64,000 bases of DNA from Zeimonas sp050187175 (GTDB lineage Bacteria > Pseudomonadota > Gammaproteobacteria > Burkholderiales > Burkholderiaceae_E), in the NCBI GenBank assembly GCA_050187175.1, contig JBFWXS010000022.1, positions 12,172 to 76,171 of the forward strand, written 5' to 3'. Shown in pieces: positions 32,751 through 45,036 of the stretch. Below the pieces are notes generated by a model, which was given only the letters and a program-made list of their open reading frames with translations, had not been told where the DNA came from and did not search any database. The translations under genes were made by a program, and so were the position numbers. Numbering within the stretch: the stretch's first letter is position 1; every line of letters begins with the position of its first letter.

Positions 32751-33725
32751 ATGAACAACCGACGACAGCTTCTGAGCGCCGCGCTGCTGGCGGCCTGCAC
32801 CGCCGCACCGTGGGCCGCGGCCGCCCAGGGTTTTCCGTCCAAGCCGATCCAGATGGTCGTCTCGGCGCCGCCTGGGTCCGCCCCCGACATCATCGCGAGA
32901 CTGCTGGCCGACCAGTATCGGCTGCGGCTCGGACAGCCGGTCGTGGTCGAGAACCGGCCGGGCGCCGGCGGCATCATCGCCATCAACGCGATGAAGGACG
33001 CGCCGGCCGACGGGCACCGGCTGCTGTTCGCCCAGGCGGCGGTGGTGGTGGTCACGCCGCTGACATACAAGGAAGCCCGCTACGACATGCTGCGCGATTT
33101 CGAGCCGGTGTCGGCGCTCGCCAGCACGCCGATGATGTTCGTCGCCCATCCGCCGTCCGGTCCGAAGAACTGGCAGGAGGCCGTCGCCCGGAGCCGTGGG
33201 CAGCCGGAGAAGCTGTCGCTGGGCAATCCGACGCGCACCTCGATTCCGCATCTGGCCGGCGAGCTGGTCGACGCGCGCAGCGGCGGGCGCTTCCAGCACG
33301 TGTCCATGAGCAATACCGGCCAGGGCATCCAGGCGGTGGTCAACGGCGACACGCAGATGTACGTCGACGGCGTGGCCGCCGTGCTGCCCATGGTCAAGGC
33401 CGGACGCCTGCGCCCGCTGGCGGTGACGGCGGATCGCGAGCTGCCTGGCCTGGAAGGCATTCCGCTGGCCAAGAGCGTGGTCCCTGATACCGTGGTCTCC
33501 GGCTGGTTCGTGCTGTTCGCGCCCAAGGGAACTCCGCAGCCGGTGCTGGAGCGCCTCAACGCCGCCGCGCACGAGGCGATGCATGCGCCCGAGGTCGTTG
33601 CCAGGATGTATGAGATGGGCAACTATCCGATGGGCGGCGGCCTGCGCGACGCGCAGAGCTTCGTCGCCGCCGAGCGTGATCGCTGGGCCGATGTGATCCG
33701 GCGCGCCCGCATCGCCGCGGAGTGA
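32751..33725 (+). CDS. Bug/TctC-family solute-binding protein
   Basis: This 324-residue periplasmic receptor of tripartite tricarboxylate transporters has a signal peptide with NNRRQLLSA, which could use the Tat route, ending near AAAAQG. Family landmarks are FPSKPIQMVVSAPPGSAPDIIAR and VVENRPGAGGIIA. GGAG precedes the ATG at 32751. No TctA/TctB membrane genes are nearby, which is common for this family in Burkholderiales. It probably captures the carboxylic substrate of the operon. Its stop overlaps the ligase start. Confidence 0.92.
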   Translation: MNNRRQLLSAALLAACTAAPWAAAAQGFPSKPIQMVVSAPPGSAPDIIARLLADQYRLRLGQPVVVENRPGAGGIIAINAMKDAPADGHRLLFAQAAVVVVTPLTYKEARYDMLRDFEPVSALASTPMMFVAHPPSGPKNWQEAVARSRGQPEKLSLGNPTRTSIPHLAGELVDARSGGRFQHVSMSNTGQGIQAVVNGDTQMYVDGVAAVLPMVKAGRLRPLAVTADRELPGLEGIPLAKSVVPDTVVSGWFVLFAPKGTPQPVLERLNAAAHEAMHAPEVVARMYEMGNYPMGGGLRDAQSFVAAERDRWADVIRRARIAAE

Positions 33726-35473
33726 GCGGCGTGGCGCACCCGCACAGTTCGCAGCGCATCGGCGTCCGCGACGCGCTGCCCGGCGTCGTCTATCCGCCGG
33801 TCCACGCGCTGCGCCGCTACGTCGACGCCGGCGCGCTCGGCTTCGAGTCCCTGGCGGACGGACTGCGCGCCGCGTTCACGCGGCATGCGTCGCGCATCGC
33901 GCTCGATGGCCCCGCCGGGGCGGTCAGCTACGCGATGCTGGACGCCGATTCGGAACGGCTGGCCGCGGCGCTGCTGCGCCAGGGACTGGCGCCGCTCGAT
34001 CGCGTCGTCTTCCAGATGAACAACTCGTACGAGCTGGTGACGCTGTGGGTGGCCTGCCTGAAGGCCGGGCTGATCCCGCTGTGCACGCTGGCGCCGCATC
34101 GCGAGCACGAGATCGGCTATCTGGCGACGCACGCCGACGCCGTCCTGCACGCCGTCGACGGCGACGACCCCAGGTTCGACGGCATCGGGTTCGCACGCGC
34201 CATGCAGGACCAGGTCCCCACGCTGAAGCAGATCCTGCGCGCACGCGGCCCGGCCGTTCCGGGCGTGCTGCAGCTGCGAGCACTGATCGAATCGATCGAT
34301 GAGGCGCAGGCGCGGTGCGAGCTGGCCGCACTGTCATCGGATCCGTTTCAGGTCGCCGTGTTTCAGCTGTCGGGGGGCACCTCCGGCGTGCCCAAGATCA
34401 TCCCCCGCTTCGGCAACGAGTACCTGGCGATGATGCGGCTGGTGGCCGATTGCAACGGCTACCGGCCGGACGACACGGTGTTCATTCCGCTGCCGATGAT
34501 GCACAACCTGAACATGGGGTGCTTCCTCGGCCCCTTCCTGCTCAGCGGCGGCCGCGTGCTGGTCGCCCCCGATCTGCGGCCCGAGACGCTGATCGACACG
34601 ATCCGGCGCTTCGCACCCACCTGGCTGGTGCTGGGCCCGCTGGCGGCGCGCATAGAAAGCGCCATCGCGGCCGGCGAACTGGACTTCTCGCAGGTGCGCG
34701 GCATCGTCGCGCCGAACGGAGCGCGGCGGCTGCGCGAGCAGCTGAAGGCCCCGGCCCTGCACATCTTCGGCATGACCGAGGGCGTGATCATGTTCACGCG
34801 CCCGGGCGAAGATCCGATCGAAGCACAGGATCGCACCGTCGGCCGCCCGATCAGTCCGCTCGACCAAGTGCGAATCCTGAAGCCGGGCACCGAAGAGGAA
34901 GCCGCTTCCGGCGAGGACGGCGAGCCCGCCTTCCAGGGTCCGTACACGATCCACGGCTACTACCGCGCCGACGAGCGCAATCGCGAAGCCTTCACCTCCG
35001 ACGGCTTCTACCGTTCAGGCGATCTGATGCGCACGGTGACGATAGACGGCCGCACGTACTACGAGTTCCGAGGGCGGCTGAAGGACGTCGTCGACCGCGG
35101 CGGCGAGAAGATCAACTGCGAGGAAGTCGAGCGCGTGCTGCTGCGCCACCCGGCCGTCGCTGCCGTGGCCGTGGTCGGCATGCCGGACCCCGTCTACGGC
35201 GAGCGTCTGTGCGCATGTGTGATTCCGGCCGCGGGCCGCAGCGCTCCCGACATCGCGCAGCTCGGCGCCTTCCTGCAGCAACAGGGTGTGGCCAAGTTCA
35301 AATGGCCCGAACGCGTCGAAACCATGAGCGAGTTCCCCACCACGCAGTCCGGGAAGCTGAGCAAGCCGGCGCTCAAGCAGTGGGTCGCCGGACGAGTGAC
35401 TGCCGAACGCACGATCGACGAGCGAGCGCTCGCCGCGCAACAAGGCCGACCGGCCGACGAGGAAGCAAGATGA
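33722..35473 (+). CDS. aryl-acid AMP/CoA ligase (EntE/SdgA-like)
   Basis: This 583-residue adenylate-forming enzyme has the A3 phosphate loop (FQLSGGTSGVPK), GMTEG, YRSGDL, the hinge GRLKDVVDRGGEKI, and the A10 lysine region GKLSK. The sequence resembles 2,3-dihydroxybenzoate-AMP ligases and salicylyl-CoA ligases. No carrier-protein gene is nearby, and the downstream hydroxylase is of the aryl-CoA type, so CoA activation of a hydroxybenzoate-like acid is the better guess. It starts with GTG 33722, overlapping the receptor stop. Confidence 0.85.
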   Translation: MSGVAHPHSSQRIGVRDALPGVVYPPVHALRRYVDAGALGFESLADGLRAAFTRHASRIALDGPAGAVSYAMLDADSERLAAALLRQGLAPLDRVVFQMNNSYELVTLWVACLKAGLIPLCTLAPHREHEIGYLATHADAVLHAVDGDDPRFDGIGFARAMQDQVPTLKQILRARGPAVPGVLQLRALIESIDEAQARCELAALSSDPFQVAVFQLSGGTSGVPKIIPRFGNEYLAMMRLVADCNGYRPDDTVFIPLPMMHNLNMGCFLGPFLLSGGRVLVAPDLRPETLIDTIRRFAPTWLVLGPLAARIESAIAAGELDFSQVRGIVAPNGARRLREQLKAPALHIFGMTEGVIMFTRPGEDPIEAQDRTVGRPISPLDQVRILKPGTEEEAASGEDGEPAFQGPYTIHGYYRADERNREAFTSDGFYRSGDLMRTVTIDGRTYYEFRGRLKDVVDRGGEKINCEEVERVLLRHPAVAAVAVVGMPDPVYGERLCACVIPAAGRSAPDIAQLGAFLQQQGVAKFKWPERVETMSEFPTTQSGKLSKPALKQWVAGRVTAERTIDERALAAQQGRPADEEAR

Positions 35474-36381
35474 GCACGACCTCCTCCCTGAGCATGACTC
35501 CGCCCCCGGGCACGACTCCGTTCCCGAGCACGACTCCGCGCCCGCCTGATCCGTCGGCGCTGCGGCTGGACGGCGTCCACCATACCGCGCGGCCCACGTG
35601 GAAGCTGCGCGAGACCATCGAGTTCTATCGCGACGTGCTGGGCCTGCCGCTGGTCCATGCGATCTCCGCGCGCGGCTGGGGGCCGGACAACCATCCCGAC
35701 TTCCTGCACTTCTTCTTCGACAGCGGCAACGGCAGCACGATCGCTTTTTTCTACTACATCGGCGCAGCGCAGCCGGACTACACGCGGCCGGTCGACGACT
35801 ACCGTTCGCGCGCCACGCATACGGCCTGGCGCGTGCAGTCCACCGGCGAGCTCGCCGCGTGGCGGCAGCGGCTGGAAGCGCGCGGCGTGCCGATCAAGTA
35901 CCAGCTGCGCCACGAACTGATCGAATCGATCTACTTCAACGATCCGAACGGCTATCCGATCGAGATCACGCTGCCGCTGCGGCCCATGGGCGAGCTCGAT
36001 GCCGTCGATGCGACGCGCACACTGGACGCAGCGATGGCGCTCGAAGACGCGCAGCGCGCCGCCGGTGAACGCTTCGCGTCGATCGACCAAGTCTGGCGAG
36101 GCAAGGCCGCCGGGCCCGCCGACCGGGCCGTCCTCCATGTGCTCGACGTGCCCGAGTTCGCCGCCATCGTCGCCGCCCTGCACCAGGATCCGCGCTGCGT
36201 GGTCGACGGGCCGAACGACGGCTATTGGCATATCGCTTCGGACGAGGCCATCGCGTTCGAGCGCAAGCCGCTGGGTTTGGTGCCGGCGCTGTGGAACGCG
36301 GCGCTGACCGGCGGCTACCAGGGCCGCATCGCACGCTTCGATCGGGACGGCCTGGAGCTGAGGCCCGGGAGCGCGGCATGA
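35470..36381 (+). CDS. VOC-fold protein, possible extradiol dioxygenase
   Basis: This 303-residue protein has two VOC modules at about residues 33-172. Likely metal ligands are H37 or H38 (GVHHTA), H117 (ATHTAWRV) and E165 (YPIEITL). The first module lacks the usual glutamate. That His/His/Glu layout and its spacing match the catalytic domain of type I extradiol dioxygenases, although glyoxalase-type functions are not excluded. Residues 175-303 form a C-terminal region I do not recognise. The first 28 residues are a Ser/Thr/Pro repeat encoded by 18-bp units. Start and stop both overlap neighbours (ATGA). Confidence 0.75.
   Translation: MSTTSSLSMTPPPGTTPFPSTTPRPPDPSALRLDGVHHTARPTWKLRETIEFYRDVLGLPLVHAISARGWGPDNHPDFLHFFFDSGNGSTIAFFYYIGAAQPDYTRPVDDYRSRATHTAWRVQSTGELAAWRQRLEARGVPIKYQLRHELIESIYFNDPNGYPIEITLPLRPMGELDAVDATRTLDAAMALEDAQRAAGERFASIDQVWRGKAAGPADRAVLHVLDVPEFAAIVAALHQDPRCVVDGPNDGYWHIASDEAIAFERKPLGLVPALWNAALTGGYQGRIARFDRDGLELRPGSAA
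35472..35543. repeat. 18-bp tandem repeat, four units, at VOC gene start
   Basis: Units at 35472, 35490, 35508 and 35526 follow GAGCACGACTCCGCSCCC. They encode STTSSL-SMTPPP-GTTPFP-STTPRP, beginning at codon 2. Confidence 0.85.
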
Positions 36382-37544
36382 AGATCGCGATCATCGGCGG
36401 CGGCCCCTCGGGGCTGTATCTGGGCATCCTGCTGCGGCGGCGCGCGCCGGGCTGGCATGTCGAGGTGATCGAGCAGAACGCCGCCGACGCCACCTTCGGG
36501 TTCGGTGTCGTGCTCGCCGATACCGGCTTGCAGCAGCTGCGGCAGGCGGACGAGGCCTCGTTCGCCGCGATGACGGCCGCGATGCGCTATAACGACCGGC
36601 AGACGATTGTCCACAACGAGACGCCGATCGAAGTGACGCGGCAGGGCCGTGGCGGTGCGATCGAACGGCTGCAGCTGCTGACGGTACTGCGCGCGCAGGC
36701 AGAGGATGCCGGCGTGCGTATGCGCTTCGGCTGCCGCATCGACGCGAGCGCCCATCTGTCGCGCTTCGGCCTGGCCGACGCCGACGTCGTGGTCGGCGCT
36801 GACGGAGTCAACTCAATGCTGCGCGGCGAGTTCGAGGACCGGTTCGGCACGACGCGCCGCTTGCTCAGCAATCACTTCGCCTGGTACGGCACGCGCCGCG
36901 TGTTCGAAACGCCGGCGCTGGTGTTCCGCAAGCATCACGGCGGACACTTCGTCGCGCACTACTATCCTTATTCGGCAACGATGAGCACTTTCGTCGCCGA
37001 ATGCGACGAGCTGACGTGGCAGCGCTGCGGCCTGGCGGCGATGACCGACGAGCAGCGCCAGCATCTGTTCGAACAGCTGTTCGCCGGCGAGCTGCAAGGC
37101 AAGCCGCTGCTGTCGAACAACTCGGTCTGGCGGCAGTTCCCCGTGATCCGCAACCGGCACTGGTCGCACGGCCGCTACGTGCTGATCGGCGACGCGCTGG
37201 CCAGCGCGCATTTCTCTATCGGCTCGGGCACGCGCATCGCGATGACCGACGCGATCGCGCTCGCCGAAGCGCTGCTGGCCGAGGCGCCGGACGTGCCGGC
37301 GGCGCTGCGCCGCTACGAGCGACGTCACGCGCCGGAGAAGCGCAAGCTGATCGAAGCCTCGGAGCGGTCGTTCGAGTGGTACGAACGCATCGCCGAATGG
37401 ATGGACCGCTATACGCCGGAAGCCTTCGTCTACCACTTCATGACGCGCACCGGCCGCGTGGACGACGCGAGATTGCGCCGCGCGTTTCCCGACCTGATGA
37501 AGCGGCTGCAGGCCGCCGGCGTGCCCGGCGAGGCCACTTCGTAG
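36378..37544 (+). CDS. FAD-dependent aryl-CoA hydroxylase (salicylyl-CoA 5-hydroxylase-like)
   Basis: This 388-residue group A flavoprotein monooxygenase has IIGGGPSGLYLG at the N-terminus for FAD, GADGVNSMLR, and a GD motif in LIGDALASAHFSIGSGTRIAM. The last motif closely resembles the N-terminal domain of salicylyl-CoA 5-hydroxylases and 2-aminobenzoyl-CoA monooxygenases, and FGFGVVLADTG near residue 40 fits too. No C-terminal reductase or extra domain is fused. It ends the operon and likely hydroxylates the CoA ester made by the ligase. The exact ring substrate is inferred. Confidence 0.82.
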   Translation: MKIAIIGGGPSGLYLGILLRRRAPGWHVEVIEQNAADATFGFGVVLADTGLQQLRQADEASFAAMTAAMRYNDRQTIVHNETPIEVTRQGRGGAIERLQLLTVLRAQAEDAGVRMRFGCRIDASAHLSRFGLADADVVVGADGVNSMLRGEFEDRFGTTRRLLSNHFAWYGTRRVFETPALVFRKHHGGHFVAHYYPYSATMSTFVAECDELTWQRCGLAAMTDEQRQHLFEQLFAGELQGKPLLSNNSVWRQFPVIRNRHWSHGRYVLIGDALASAHFSIGSGTRIAMTDAIALAEALLAEAPDVPAALRRYERRHAPEKRKLIEASERSFEWYERIAEWMDRYTPEAFVYHFMTRTGRVDDARLRRAFPDLMKRLQAAGVPGEATS

Positions 37545-37605
37545 CGCCGCTTCGCTGAAGACCGCCTCGCCGTCGGAGACCATCCGCTTCGCCGCAGGCC
37601 GAGGA

Positions 37606-41277
<3,672 letters not shown>

Positions 41278-41405
41278 GCGGGGAGAAACGCGCTCCGGTC
41301 ATGGTCGCAGTATGCTGCCATGAGCCCTGATGCCGTCTGCCGCCCGGGTTGCCGACGCGGATGTTCCGCACCTCGACGAGCCCGCCACAACGATTGCATA
41401 CGTCA

Positions 41406-42031
41406 CTACCGTAGTCCAAGCGCGCGCAGCCAGCCATCAACCTGCCCGAAGGCGTCCCGCTGCCATTGCTCCGGACTGCGAATTCCGAGCGCCCGGGTGT
41501 CTTCGACGAAGCGGCGCACGCAGGTCGGCCCGAACCCATCTACCGAATCGAACTTGCCTGCGATGAATCGATAGCCGGCCACACCACTGGCATGCTCAAG
41601 CAAGGGCCGGCAAGCTTCGGCAAGCGCTTCCGGGCCACCCGGATAGTTACGGATGCAGTAGCATCGGACCTGCGATCGCAACCATCTGGTAGAAGCGCAC
41701 AGCCGTCAACTGCCGGTACCTGCCGGACCAGCTGAAAGCGGCGAAGGGCCTTGCGCTGCGCATACCCCTGGGCGAGCAGCACTTCGGCCAGCATGGCGTA
41801 CTCGCCGTCACCCAGGGCTTCGGCATCCAGGCCGAGGTCCACATCAAGGGTACCGACATGGGGCATGTCCTCGTCGTTGCCCAGCAGTAACCAGGGCACC
41901 GCTCCGCCCACAACGGCGAACTTGCCTTTGAAGCTGCCCAGGATCTGGCCAATCTCGATCAGCACGGCCTTAACCGCAGCCGTCGTGCGATCGTCGTAGT
42001 CACTGGCGAACTGGGGTTCGCGCGGTGTCAT
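41406..42031 (-). pseudogene. broken nucleotidyltransferase of an AbiE-like module
   Basis: Reading starts at ATG 42031, overlapping the upstream stop (ATGA). The first 108 or so codons are intact, with FAVVGGAVPWLLLGN and the D-x-D metal site in TLDVDLGL. After RQVPAVDG (about 41715) the frame is lost. Relics continue in two other frames: AVRFYQMVAIAGP, then from 41681 CYCIRNYPGGPEAL through a normal-looking C-terminus ending LRALGLR. At least two frame changes and apparent loss of the central region make this a pseudogene of the AbiEii/COG nucleotidyltransferase type. The 501-base open frame is only its damaged front half. Confidence 0.75.
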
Positions 42032-43107
42032 TTCCGCCACTGGAGCCTTTCCTGCCGAAGATGGTCGGCAGCTTCACGCCCCCGTTCGCCCGCCACGGTG
42101 AGATCCAGATAGGTCTGAACAGGGCTCGTGCAGATCACGCCCGGCGCGGGTTCCACAGTATCGCGAAACACACCCGGCTCCTCGAGCACCGTCACCGCCA
42201 CGTTCTCGCCTTTCACCGCCGCCGAGAGCTTCAGAGCAACGCACAGCCGCGCCAAGCCTGTTTCGTCGGCATAGAAGTACTGAGTTCCTATACGGCCATA
42301 CGGAGCGAGCCACTGGCCTGCCGAGAACGACGCCAGCGCCGTCAATCCGGCGTCCGGCGCTGGATGAAGCTCGCGCACGATCTTGTCGAACGCCTCGCCG
42401 TGCAGCGTGGTGTAGAAGTCATGACGTCTGCCAGCCGGCGGCTCATAGGCCTCACGCCAGGCATCCAGCAACGCATCGGGATCGGAGAGAAGCAGGCCCT
42501 CGTCAGACACTTGCGCCCACTCCCGGTCCAGCAAGCCGGAGCGCACATTGCTGACATGCCCCAGGCTGACTCCGGCCGCCTCGGCCAGCCCCACAACCCG
42601 CCATGCACGGGAAGGCTGCCGTAGCATCAGCCGAAGAATCTGCGCCGACTTAGGCTTGAACAAGGAACGAAGCTCCCGCCGCTCCGCGGCAGGCTTGCTG
42701 GCGACCTGGCGGTCGATGAAGACTCCGTCGAAAGCGAGACGGGCGTTGCCTTCGAGATCGACGAATCCGACTTCGTACTCGTCGCACAGGGCGCGCGTCT
42801 CCGGCGATAGATAGGGAGCGATGAACACGGGAACGGCGCCACTCATCTCTCGCGCGATATGGTCACGAAGCTGCAGCAGTGCCGGACGTACGTGCCGGGG
42901 CTGCCCGCTGGACTTCACCTCGCACACCAGAGTGTGGCGACGGCCCGACGCCTCCAGCCGAGCGACGAGATCTGCCCCATGACCTGTACCACGGCGCCGC
43001 ACCTGCTCAACATCCAGATGGCCGATGATGGGCACTTGCTCCAGCAATCGGCGAAGCGCCTTGGCCGCTTCCTGCTCGATTTTCACCAAACCACTGGTTT
43101 TCAGCAT
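42028..43107 (-). CDS. AbiEi-like regulator with nuclease-like N-terminal domain
   Basis: This 359-residue protein resembles regulators paired with AbiEii-type nucleotidyltransferases (type IV toxin-antitoxin modules). The N-terminus carries D46, E63 and K65 in GADLVARL and LVCEVKSSGQ, the spacing of a PD-(D/E)xK nuclease core. A winged helix follows at about 145-205 (RVVGLAEAAGVSLGHVSNV). The C-terminal 140 residues are unrecognised but end normally. The base composition is less G+C-rich than neighbours, suggesting transfer. It is the first gene of a two-gene unit; the second is broken. Whether the nuclease-like site is active is unknown. Confidence 0.72.
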   Translation of the reverse strand: MLKTSGLVKIEQEAAKALRRLLEQVPIIGHLDVEQVRRRGTGHGADLVARLEASGRRHTLVCEVKSSGQPRHVRPALLQLRDHIAREMSGAVPVFIAPYLSPETRALCDEYEVGFVDLEGNARLAFDGVFIDRQVASKPAAERRELRSLFKPKSAQILRLMLRQPSRAWRVVGLAEAAGVSLGHVSNVRSGLLDREWAQVSDEGLLLSDPDALLDAWREAYEPPAGRRHDFYTTLHGEAFDKIVRELHPAPDAGLTALASFSAGQWLAPYGRIGTQYFYADETGLARLCVALKLSAAVKGENVAVTVLEEPGVFRDTVEPAPGVICTSPVQTYLDLTVAGERGREAADHLRQERLQWRK

Positions 43108-43183
43108 ATGTTGAATTTACCATTTTGAATGAAAATGGCAACTCAGATTTTCACCGTATAGCCGTTTTTCAGCAATTGATGAA
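43100..43183 (-). promoter_or_regulatory. two palindromic operator-like sites at the AbiEi-like gene
   Basis: TTCAGCATATGTTGAA (43100-43115) and TTCAGCAATTGATGAA (43168-43183) are near-palindromes that share 13 of 16 bases. Their centres are 68 bp apart. The first covers the start codon. A third inverted repeat, CCATTTT-5 nt-AAAATGG, lies between (43120-43138). TTGCCA and TAAATT, 16 bases apart on the minus strand, form a possible promoter close to the ATG. Characterised AbiEi proteins repress their own promoters by binding paired inverted repeats. Confidence 0.7.
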
Positions 43184-43199
43184 ATATGGCCGAGGGGGC

Positions 43200-43889
43200 T
43201 TACCCGTCCTTCCGTGCGCCGCTACTCACCCGACCGACCACTGACTGGCCGCGTCCGGACGCCCGCCCCCGCAGCAGCAGCCGCGCCCCCAGCAGCACCG
43301 CCACCACCACGGCATAGACCAGCGGCTCGCTCAGATCGTTCTTGCCGCCCTTGTGCCACGCATAGTGCAGCACGCCCAGGCAGGCCACCGCGTAGACGAG
43401 ACGGTGCAGCGTCTGCCAGCGCCGTCCCAGCCGGCGCATCATCGCCTTGGTCGACGTGGCCGCCAGCGGCAGCATCAGCACGAAGGCGGCGAAGCCGGCA
43501 GTGATGAACGGCCGCTTGACGATGTCGGCCAGCATCGCCGGCACGTCGAACCACTGGTCGAGCCAGATGTAGGTAGCGAAGTGCAGGCAGCCGTAGAAGA
43601 ACGCATAAAGGCCGAGCATGCGGCGCAGCCGCAGCAGCCAGGCCCAGCCGAGCAGCCGCCGCAGCGGCGTCACCGACAGCGTCAGGCACAGCATGACCAG
43701 CGTCCAGGTGCCCGTCGAACGCGTGACGAACTCGACCGGATTGGCGCCGAGCCCGTCGTTGAAGCCGAGCCAGAACAGCCGCGCCAGCGGCAGCAGCGCC
43801 GCCGCGAACACCGCCAGCCGTACCGCGTCGACGGCCGCCGCGGTCGGATGGGCGACGCTCGCGGCGCCTGGCGAGGGACTGCCGCGCAC
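43200..43889 (-). CDS. msrQ: heme-binding membrane subunit of methionine sulfoxide reductase
   Basis: This 229-residue integral membrane protein has about six helices and conserved histidines for b-type heme (GCLHFATYIWL, TLHRLVYAVACLGVLHY). It passes quinol electrons to periplasmic MsrP. It starts at GTG 43889 with GAAGG five bases upstream, six bases after the msrP stop. The C-terminus ends in a Gly/Arg/Ser-rich tail. Confidence 0.93.
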   Translation of the reverse strand: MRGSPSPGAASVAHPTAAAVDAVRLAVFAAALLPLARLFWLGFNDGLGANPVEFVTRSTGTWTLVMLCLTLSVTPLRRLLGWAWLLRLRRMLGLYAFFYGCLHFATYIWLDQWFDVPAMLADIVKRPFITAGFAAFVLMLPLAATSTKAMMRRLGRRWQTLHRLVYAVACLGVLHYAWHKGGKNDLSEPLVYAVVVAVLLGARLLLRGRASGRGQSVVGRVSSGARKDG

Positions 43890-43895
43890 GCGCCT

Positions 43896-44906
43896 TCAGT
43901 AGTTCTTGACCAGATCCATGCCGGTGTACAGCGATGCGACCTGGTCGGCGTAGCCGTTGAACGGCAGCGTCTTGCGCTTGCGCTGCAGGAAGCCGTCCTC
44001 GCCTATGCGCCGCTCGGTGGCCTGCGACCAGCGCGGATGATCGACCGCAGGATTGACGTTCGAGTAGAAGCCGTACTCGTGCGGCGCGGCGCGCTGCCAG
44101 CTGGTGGTCGGCTGCCGCTCGGTGAAGCGGATCTTGACCAGCGACTTGCCGCTCTTGAAGCCGTACTTCCACGGCACGACGATGCGCACCGGCGCGCCGT
44201 TCTGGTTGGGCAGCACTTCGCCGTACAGGCCGACGGTGAGCAGCGTCAGCGCATGCGCGGCCTCGTCGATGCGCAGGCCTTCGATGTACGGCCAGGCCAG
44301 CACCGACGAACGCACGCCGGGCATCTGCGCCGGATCGGCCAGCGTCACGAACTCGACGAACTTCGCATTGCCGGTGGGCTCGACCCGCCGCATCAGCTCG
44401 GACAGCGAGTAGCCGACCCACGGGATGACCATGGACCAGCCTTCGACGCAGCGCATCCGGTAGACGCGCTCCTCGAGCGGCGCCAGCTTCAGCAGCTCGT
44501 CGATGTCGAACACGCGCGGCCGCGCGACGGCCCCTTCCACGGAGACGGTCCACGGCCGCGGCCGCAGCGTCTTCGCGTACCGCACCGGATCGTCCTTCTC
44601 GGTGCCGAATTCGTAGAAGTTGTTATACGTGGTCACGTCCTTGTGCGACGTGGCCTTCTCGACGGTCGACAGCGTGCTGGGCCGCGTCTGCAGCTTGCCG
44701 CCGGCGACATTGCCGCCCGCCGGCTGGCCGGCGCTCCCGGCCGGCGCGCGCGCGCCGCCGGCCTGGGCCAGCGCCGCGCCGGCGGCCGAGAAGTACGCGG
44801 CGCCGGCCGCAGCGGCCTGCAGCACCTCGCGGCGATTCCGGTACAGGCTCCGCGGCGTGATTTCCGACGGCTGGGGGGCGTGGCGGGGGCGGCTGCGCAG
44901 CAGCAT
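43896..44906 (-). CDS. msrP: periplasmic methionine sulfoxide reductase, molybdenum subunit
   Basis: This 336-residue enzyme repairs oxidised methionines in envelope proteins. A Tat signal (RNRREVLQAAAAGAAYF, twin Arg at 25-26) exports the folded molybdopterin protein. The molybdenum ligand is Cys153 in YRMRCVEGWSMVIPW. The typical SHKDVTTYNNFYEFGTEK block is present. The linker after the signal peptide (about residues 50-70) is Ala/Gly-rich and longer than usual. It forms an operon with msrQ. Confidence 0.95.
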   Translation of the reverse strand: MLLRSRPRHAPQPSEITPRSLYRNRREVLQAAAAGAAYFSAAGAALAQAGGARAPAGSAGQPAGGNVAGGKLQTRPSTLSTVEKATSHKDVTTYNNFYEFGTEKDDPVRYAKTLRPRPWTVSVEGAVARPRVFDIDELLKLAPLEERVYRMRCVEGWSMVIPWVGYSLSELMRRVEPTGNAKFVEFVTLADPAQMPGVRSSVLAWPYIEGLRIDEAAHALTLLTVGLYGEVLPNQNGAPVRIVVPWKYGFKSGKSLVKIRFTERQPTTSWQRAAPHEYGFYSNVNPAVDHPRWSQATERRIGEDGFLQRKRKTLPFNGYADQVASLYTGMDLVKNY

Positions 44907-45036
44907 GGCAAGGTTCCTCCGCGGCCTGGGTCGAAGGCCGAAGACGCTACCTTACCGCGGGCGCGAGCCGCGCGCACGCAGCGGCCCGACCGGCGTCGCG
45001 CCTACTGCGACAGGCCGCGCAGAACCCGCGCGCGCT

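Noticed and set aside
37545..37605. Short repeats between the hydroxylase and the hydantoinase gene
   Set aside because: CTTCGC-like motifs recur but with no constant period.
41540..42040. Intact 166-residue nucleotidyltransferase
   Set aside because: After about residue 112 the sequence leaves the family and relics appear in other frames, so it was called a pseudogene.
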